A program made the position numbers and the translations under genes. A stretch of DNA of 64,000 nt from NCBI GenBank assembly GCA_965205995.1, contig OZ242200.1:1054001-1118000 (forward strand), in the 5' to 3' direction. This stretch comes from MPNO01 sp965205995 (GTDB lineage: Bacteria > Pseudomonadota > Alphaproteobacteria > MPNO01). The notes beneath the pieces were generated by a model that was not told the origin of the DNA, did not search any database, and worked only from the letters and a program-made list of their open reading frames with translations. Positions 60,346 through 64,000 of the stretch are shown here, one piece after another; the first letter of the stretch is position 1; each line of letters begins with the position of its first letter.

Positions 60346-60944
60346 TAACCCCGCTTGCCCCCGTGGGCCCACAGGCCTCTCCCACGCGCGGGCCGCCGTC
60401 AGCCGCGCACAGGGCGCATCGCCCCGCGCGCGGGTCCCTCCCCTGGACTACGGCGACAAGCTACCGCCCGATGCCCGTGGTACATTTTTTGCGCCGCCGC
60501 ACCGGTAAATAATCTCGCCGCCGTTAACAGGGCACCGTGTCGATCGCGGCAGCGAAAACGCCGCGCATGTGACGGGCTATACTTGGCGGCGCGGTGCCTA
60601 TCGCCAAGATCCCAGCCAGAGCGCGGTGCTGGAGATGGCAGGCGGAACCGGGACCCGGGTCGGTCTCAGGCTTCGCAAGCCGATCGAAGACACGGTGATC
60701 GCGACGATCACCGAATTCTGTGCGGGCTCCTTGAACCGCTTTGCCGGCTCCTTTCCCAACGAGGCCTGACAGTGGCACCGGCTGGCGCCTCGGGCGTCCA
60801 GCACTGTGGCCGATACCTGCTCCCCGCCGGTGACGGGGGGAGCGGGGCTAAGTCTATTTGCGTGTGCGCAAGCGAAACAGCCACATCGCATGGGTCAGCC
60901 CCATGTTCCTGAATCACGAATGAGCGGCTCGATGGACTGCTATG
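60346..60944. other. Noncoding/degenerate sequence
   Basis: GC-rich low-quality coding, an AT pocket around 60480-60520, and a short ORF (60569-60769) without family signals. I see no gene, RNA or repeat that can be supported. Confidence 0.4.
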
Positions 60945-61156
60945 ACGGCATCGTAATCGAGGCCAGGAGCCTGGTGAAGAAAAAACACAGGTTGTTGCGG
61001 TGCAGATACTTGGCACTGGCATCGTCGACTGCATTCTCCATCGGGTAGCGCCAGTTTCCGCTGCGCAAATCGACGATCAAGTCCGAGAAATGCTGGATAT
61101 TTTTGCCGTGATGTGCGGGAACCGAGATCTTTTCACCGAGACCGTTCGGGGTGCAA
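60945..61156 (-). pseudogene. Headless ORF fragment downstream of the dioxygenase beta gene
   Basis: Minus-strand translation from about 61150 gives NGLGEKISVPAHHGKNIQHF, SDLIVDLRSGNWRYPMENAVDD and ASAKYLHRNNLCFFFTRLL before TAG near 60945. The composition looks like real protein (His, Asn, Trp and Tyr well placed), but there is no start codon and a stop lies just upstream. I do not recognise it. It may be the tail of a gene truncated by rearrangement. Confidence 0.35.
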
Positions 61157-61675
61157 TCACAGTGGAATCGCGATCAGCGCTTTAACCAGGTAGGTATCAG
61201 GAACTACGATGTTTTCGGTAAACTTAGGCTCGTCATCTTCGAACACGACCTTGGCGCGGTACTCACCGGTGCTGAACGTGTGGGTGACGCCTTCATTGTC
61301 GGTCTGCAACACGACATAGTTGGCGCGAACGTCATAGGCCGACCCGTCGTGGCCGATCACCAGCACGTTGCTGATCAGATGACGGGCGTAATGGATATTG
61401 TAGATATTGGCCTCGCGCAGCGAAAGGACCCGATCGCGGATCATCCGGCGGTGATCGCAATAGATCCAATAGCCTTCAAGACCGGCGTCAAGGTTGTCCC
61501 GGGGATGAATGATATAGCGGCCGGACTCGATGAAGAACAAGGGCCACTCCTCAAGCCGGTCATCATCGAGGCATTTTGCATAGCGATAGAACATCTTTTC
61601 GATTTTGCGCTCGGTTGCGCTGTCCACCGCCTCGTCCGTCGAAGCCTTTCGACTGGCCATAACCGAATCGGACAT
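61157..61675 (-). CDS. Aromatic-ring-hydroxylating dioxygenase beta subunit
   Basis: This 172-residue protein has the ring_hydroxyl_B fold: KIEKMFYRYAKCLDDDRLEEWPLFF, IYCDHRRMIRDRVLSLREANIYNIHYARHLISNV and VRANYVVLQTDNEG. It forms the structural partner of the alpha subunit encoded just upstream (35-nt gap). Similar to salicylate/anthranilate-type oxygenases. No ferredoxin or reductase gene is beside it in the window. Confidence 0.87.
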   Translation of the reverse strand: MSDSVMASRKASTDEAVDSATERKIEKMFYRYAKCLDDDRLEEWPLFFIESGRYIIHPRDNLDAGLEGYWIYCDHRRMIRDRVLSLREANIYNIHYARHLISNVLVIGHDGSAYDVRANYVVLQTDNEGVTHTFSTGEYRAKVVFEDDEPKFTENIVVPDTYLVKALIAIPL

Positions 61676-61710
61676 CTTCGCTGCCTCCTTCTACTCGCCC
61701 GAGTCAGCCG

Positions 61711-62967
61711 TCAGTCGTCGAACGGAATTCCCATTATATCGCAGTAGCCGCGCCAAAAGCCGCGAATCGGTGCTTCGGTTACGAGGTGATCCTGATCAGC
61801 GGACTCGCGGCCACCCATCTCGATGAAGGAGTATCCGCGTCCGAATTCGCCTATAAACGCCTTGTTCGCGATCTCCAACGCTTCGGCATCCTCCATCGAC
61901 AGATAGCCCGATGGGCCGAGCAGGTTGCCTTGCTTCCGCCGCACGCTGCGATGATAGTCGTCGTCGTCTTCATATTCGAAGTTGATCCAGACCAACTCGA
62001 ACTTGTCCGGTCCTCTCGGTCGAATGTGGCGGAACCCGAGGTGGTTTCCGATTTGCGCCAGCACGAATGTCGGGAACAGCGTGAGAATGGTGGTTACCAT
62101 GCCATCGCTGTGTTCGCGGACGACGTCGATGACCGCGGTGTCTTCAAGCGTGAATTTCGGCTTGTGCGTCGCGATCTCTTTGAAAGTGTCACCGAGCTCC
62201 TCATCGGTCTTGCCGTAGGTCGTCAGGATCGAGTGCAGCCCGCCCTTCGTCATCACCGACGATCCGCGTTGCGTAGATCGGAAGAACCCGAAATTGGAAT
62301 TGAACATGTGAAGGAGGGAGCCGTGATAGCAGTCCTTGACGTTCTCGAAATAAAGCTTCCAATTGCCCTCGACGATCTGCCGCTGATAGCCCGTCACCCG
62401 GTACGGCCGACCGCATAAGGTGTCGAACCGGTCGCGGACCGGTTTTTCCATATACGCGCCCAACGGCTCCATGTCCTCGTCGAATGTGCCGAATACAACA
62501 CCCGCATAGCTTTCGATTCGCAATTTCTCGAGGCCATGATCGGCAAGCTGGAAATCGTCGGGGAAACCGCCGTTGCCCTTGATTCCCTTGCGGTAGGGCG
62601 CGCCAACCAGCTTGCCTTCGTTGTCATAGGTCCATTGGTGATAGATGCAGGTGTGGTTGTCGCAATTGCCGCGATTCTCCCGCACCACCATGGCGCCGCG
62701 GTGGGCACAGCGGTTGACGAACGCATGGAGTGAACCATCGTGTCCGCGGTTGAGCACCACAGGGATTGTGCCGACATAGGTCGACACGAAGTCACCGGGT
62801 TCCGGCACCTCGCATTCGAGCCCGAGATAATTCCAGGTCGGGCCGCGGAATATCCGCTCGTTCTCGGCGGCGAAGATATCTCTATCGAGATACACGGTGT
62901 GCGGAACACGCGTGAGATCGCTCGTCGGCCATGGCTCGTCATAGGCTGGCAGGTTCGATCGAGACAT
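61711..62967 (-). CDS. Rieske dioxygenase alpha subunit (anthranilate/salicylate-type)
   Basis: This 418-residue alpha subunit has Rieske ligands Cys87/His89 and Cys107/His110 (C-x-H-x17-C-x2-H), and the iron site D212-x2-H215-x4-H220 (NVKDCYHGSLLH). It should add O2 to an aromatic carboxylate to give a diol or hydroxylated product. AGGAGA before ATG 62967 supports the start. Base composition is less GC-rich than the core of the window, and it lies beside the IS and remnants, which suggests acquisition. Confidence 0.9.
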   Translation of the reverse strand: MSRSNLPAYDEPWPTSDLTRVPHTVYLDRDIFAAENERIFRGPTWNYLGLECEVPEPGDFVSTYVGTIPVVLNRGHDGSLHAFVNRCAHRGAMVVRENRGNCDNHTCIYHQWTYDNEGKLVGAPYRKGIKGNGGFPDDFQLADHGLEKLRIESYAGVVFGTFDEDMEPLGAYMEKPVRDRFDTLCGRPYRVTGYQRQIVEGNWKLYFENVKDCYHGSLLHMFNSNFGFFRSTQRGSSVMTKGGLHSILTTYGKTDEELGDTFKEIATHKPKFTLEDTAVIDVVREHSDGMVTTILTLFPTFVLAQIGNHLGFRHIRPRGPDKFELVWINFEYEDDDDYHRSVRRKQGNLLGPSGYLSMEDAEALEIANKAFIGEFGRGYSFIEMGGRESADQDHLVTEAPIRGFWRGYCDIMGIPFDD

Positions 62968-63158
62968 CAGGGCTCTCCTGGTCCTCTACGCAACGGCCGC
63001 AGAGTATTTGTGGGACATTGAAGTCTAAGCCGTTTGTCGACACCGAGTCAAAATGGCGGGGTCGGCCGAGGAAACACTACACCCTCGTCCTGCAGAGCGG
63101 GTGACAAGGCCGCGTCGCGAAGGATGGGAGACACACGGTCGATCAAGGGCGCCGGCGC
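62968..63158. other. Intergenic region upstream of the dioxygenase operon
   Basis: About 190 nt without a supported gene. It probably holds the dioxygenase promoter. No operator or hairpin is convincing. Confidence 0.4.
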
Positions 63159-63578
63159 TCAATCCAAATCACCGACATCGATCGTTGGATACTTTGCCGG
63201 CATCGTGATTTCGAGCACCTCGACATCTTCCGAGTAGTCAAGGACGTTGTGAGCGCCGCCCGGAGGCTGGATCATCGAGTCACCGGCCTTCGCGACGACA
63301 ACCTCGTCACTGCCCTCCCAGCGATAGCTCACGCGTCCCTTCAGGATGTAAACCAGATGAAAGGTCAGGTCATGCCAATGCCAGCCCATCGGACCCTCGC
63401 ACGGCCCCAGCGCACGCATATGAAATGCGCCCACCTGACCGTCGGTGGCTTCGGCGGCGCCGAGGTCGCGATACTCGAAGCTGGCCCACAGACCGTCGCG
63501 CCGGAACGAGGATTCCTCGCAGGCGCTGACGACGAGCGCGCTGAAAGCTTCGGACAGTCGTCCAACGTCCTGCGTCAT
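63159..63578 (-). CDS. Cupin-domain protein
   Basis: This 139-residue cupin starts at ATG 63578 behind GGAGGA. Motif 1 is WHWHDLTFHLVYILKGRVSYRWEG and motif 2 is GDSMIQPPGGAHNVLDYSED, giving a likely 3-His metal site. It lies upstream of the dioxygenase operon on the same strand and may be an auxiliary or sensing protein of that pathway. No specific function can be named. Confidence 0.75.
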   Translation of the reverse strand: MTQDVGRLSEAFSALVVSACEESSFRRDGLWASFEYRDLGAAEATDGQVGAFHMRALGPCEGPMGWHWHDLTFHLVYILKGRVSYRWEGSDEVVVAKAGDSMIQPPGGAHNVLDYSEDVEVLEITMPAKYPTIDVGDLD

Positions 63579-63746
63579 CGCTTTGTCCTCCGCACAACTT
63601 GGACCGTGCCCCATGGAGCAGCGCAGATGACGGCCGATGGCCGCGCTCCCCGGCATCAACCGGGACGATCAGCGCGTTACACAAGGCAGGTCGATTAGAG
63701 GATCATCATTCATCTGGGCGATCGTTTCCAGCGTCCCGTTTCAGGT

Positions 63747-63953
63747 TCACCGGGCGGCCGGTTCTTCGTTCCCTTCGAGTAGAGGCGTGCCGACGAGCCG
63801 GACGATGGCGTCATCGTCGGAGAGAATTTGGACGACATCGGCCCTGCGCCCCATATTGCCGGTAGAAGCGATTGCTTCCGGTCCGATCAACGGCTTGGAC
63901 GCAAACATGTTTATCTCATGCAATAGATCGGCGTCCGCCGAACTTTTGGACAA
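63747..63953 (-). CDS. Small hypothetical protein
   Basis: A 68-residue ORF (TTG start 63953, alternative ATG at about 63908) with the segments MFASKPLIGPEAIASTGNMGRRADVVQIL and SDDDAIVRLVGTPLLEG. I do not recognise it. Length and weak start make it doubtful. The sequence beyond to 64000 is open only in a short second frame. Confidence 0.3.
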   Translation of the reverse strand: MSKSSADADLLHEINMFASKPLIGPEAIASTGNMGRRADVVQILSDDDAIVRLVGTPLLEGNEEPAAR

Positions 63954-64000
63954 GCGTGCGCAGGTTCATTATTTCGTCGGTCGTCGCTCGTCGGTGGCGA

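Noticed and set aside
60569..60769. A 66-codon ORF in the degenerate region
   Set aside because: No recognisable motif, no convincing ribosome site, and it lies in decayed sequence.
1..64000. CRISPR arrays, prophage structural genes, rRNA genes
   Set aside because: No regularly spaced repeats, phage head/tail gene runs or rRNA sequence were seen. The T7-lysozyme-like amidase stands alone.

Overview
The window is a GC-rich chromosomal segment of an alphaproteobacterium, probably Rhodospirillales-like and possibly uncultured. Several signs support this. An F0-only atp operon (atpI-B-E-b'-b) has no F1 genes next to it. There is an ATP12-type F1 assembly chaperone. The block rnhB / mutY / DUF721(dciA) / dsbA-like / smc is conserved, and so is the order ubiD - pmbA - msbA-like - waaA - lpxK. 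A perfect chromosomal parS site (4991-5006) shows this is a main chromosome, perhaps in the origin-proximal half.

Layout. 1-3300: truncated permease with an ArsR regulator, a hairpin-forming repeat, and an orphan molybdenum hydroxylase large subunit. 3500-15750: a catabolic accessory region with a frameshifted T7-lysozyme-like amidase, 3-hydroxyanthranilate dioxygenase, a RidA protein, GlcG-like protein, isochorismatase-type hydrolase, cyclase, a second orphan molybdenum hydroxylase subunit, SDR, an unrecognised ferritin-like protein, amidohydrolase, cupin, a VapBC pair, a flavin monooxygenase, and a glutathione S-transferase whose active-site cysteine codon is an in-frame TGA. 15800-34940: housekeeping core (rnhB, mutY, dciA, dsbA-like, smc, F0 ATP synthase, ubiD, pmbA, msbA-like, waaA, lpxK, xseA, purD). 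34950-41660: HpcH/HpaI aldolase, alpha/beta hydrolase, gamma-glutamyltransferase homologue, three VOC proteins and a VanA-type Rieske oxygenase, which together look like an aromatic meta-cleavage pathway. 41690-43060: a second VapBC-type module and decayed gene remnants. 43077-49165: ThDP enzyme, RidA, nuclease-like protein, LVIVD propeller, COG0523 GTPase and polysaccharide-deacetylase-fold hydrolase. 49228-52227: mgtE, tRNA-Leu(GAG), lipB, ATP12. 52243-58422: a ureide module (PucG-like aminotransferase, carbamate kinase, DUF2877, FdrA, DUF1116, FdrA-domain small protein) that fits oxalurate breakdown to oxamate and carbamoyl phosphate with ATP recovery. 58600-64000: a porin gene cut by an IS3-family element with a damaged transposase, about 1 kb of degenerate sequence, then a two-subunit Rieske dioxygenase and cupins.

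Three genes in the first 11 kb carry single frameshifts, which could be decay or consensus errors. Read with that caution, the most interesting items are the TGA-containing GST (TGA exactly at the catalytic Cys position, followed 11 nt later by a stem-loop, so a candidate selenoprotein), the compact oxamate-carbamoyltransferase-like module with a split FdrA, and the parS site near smc.
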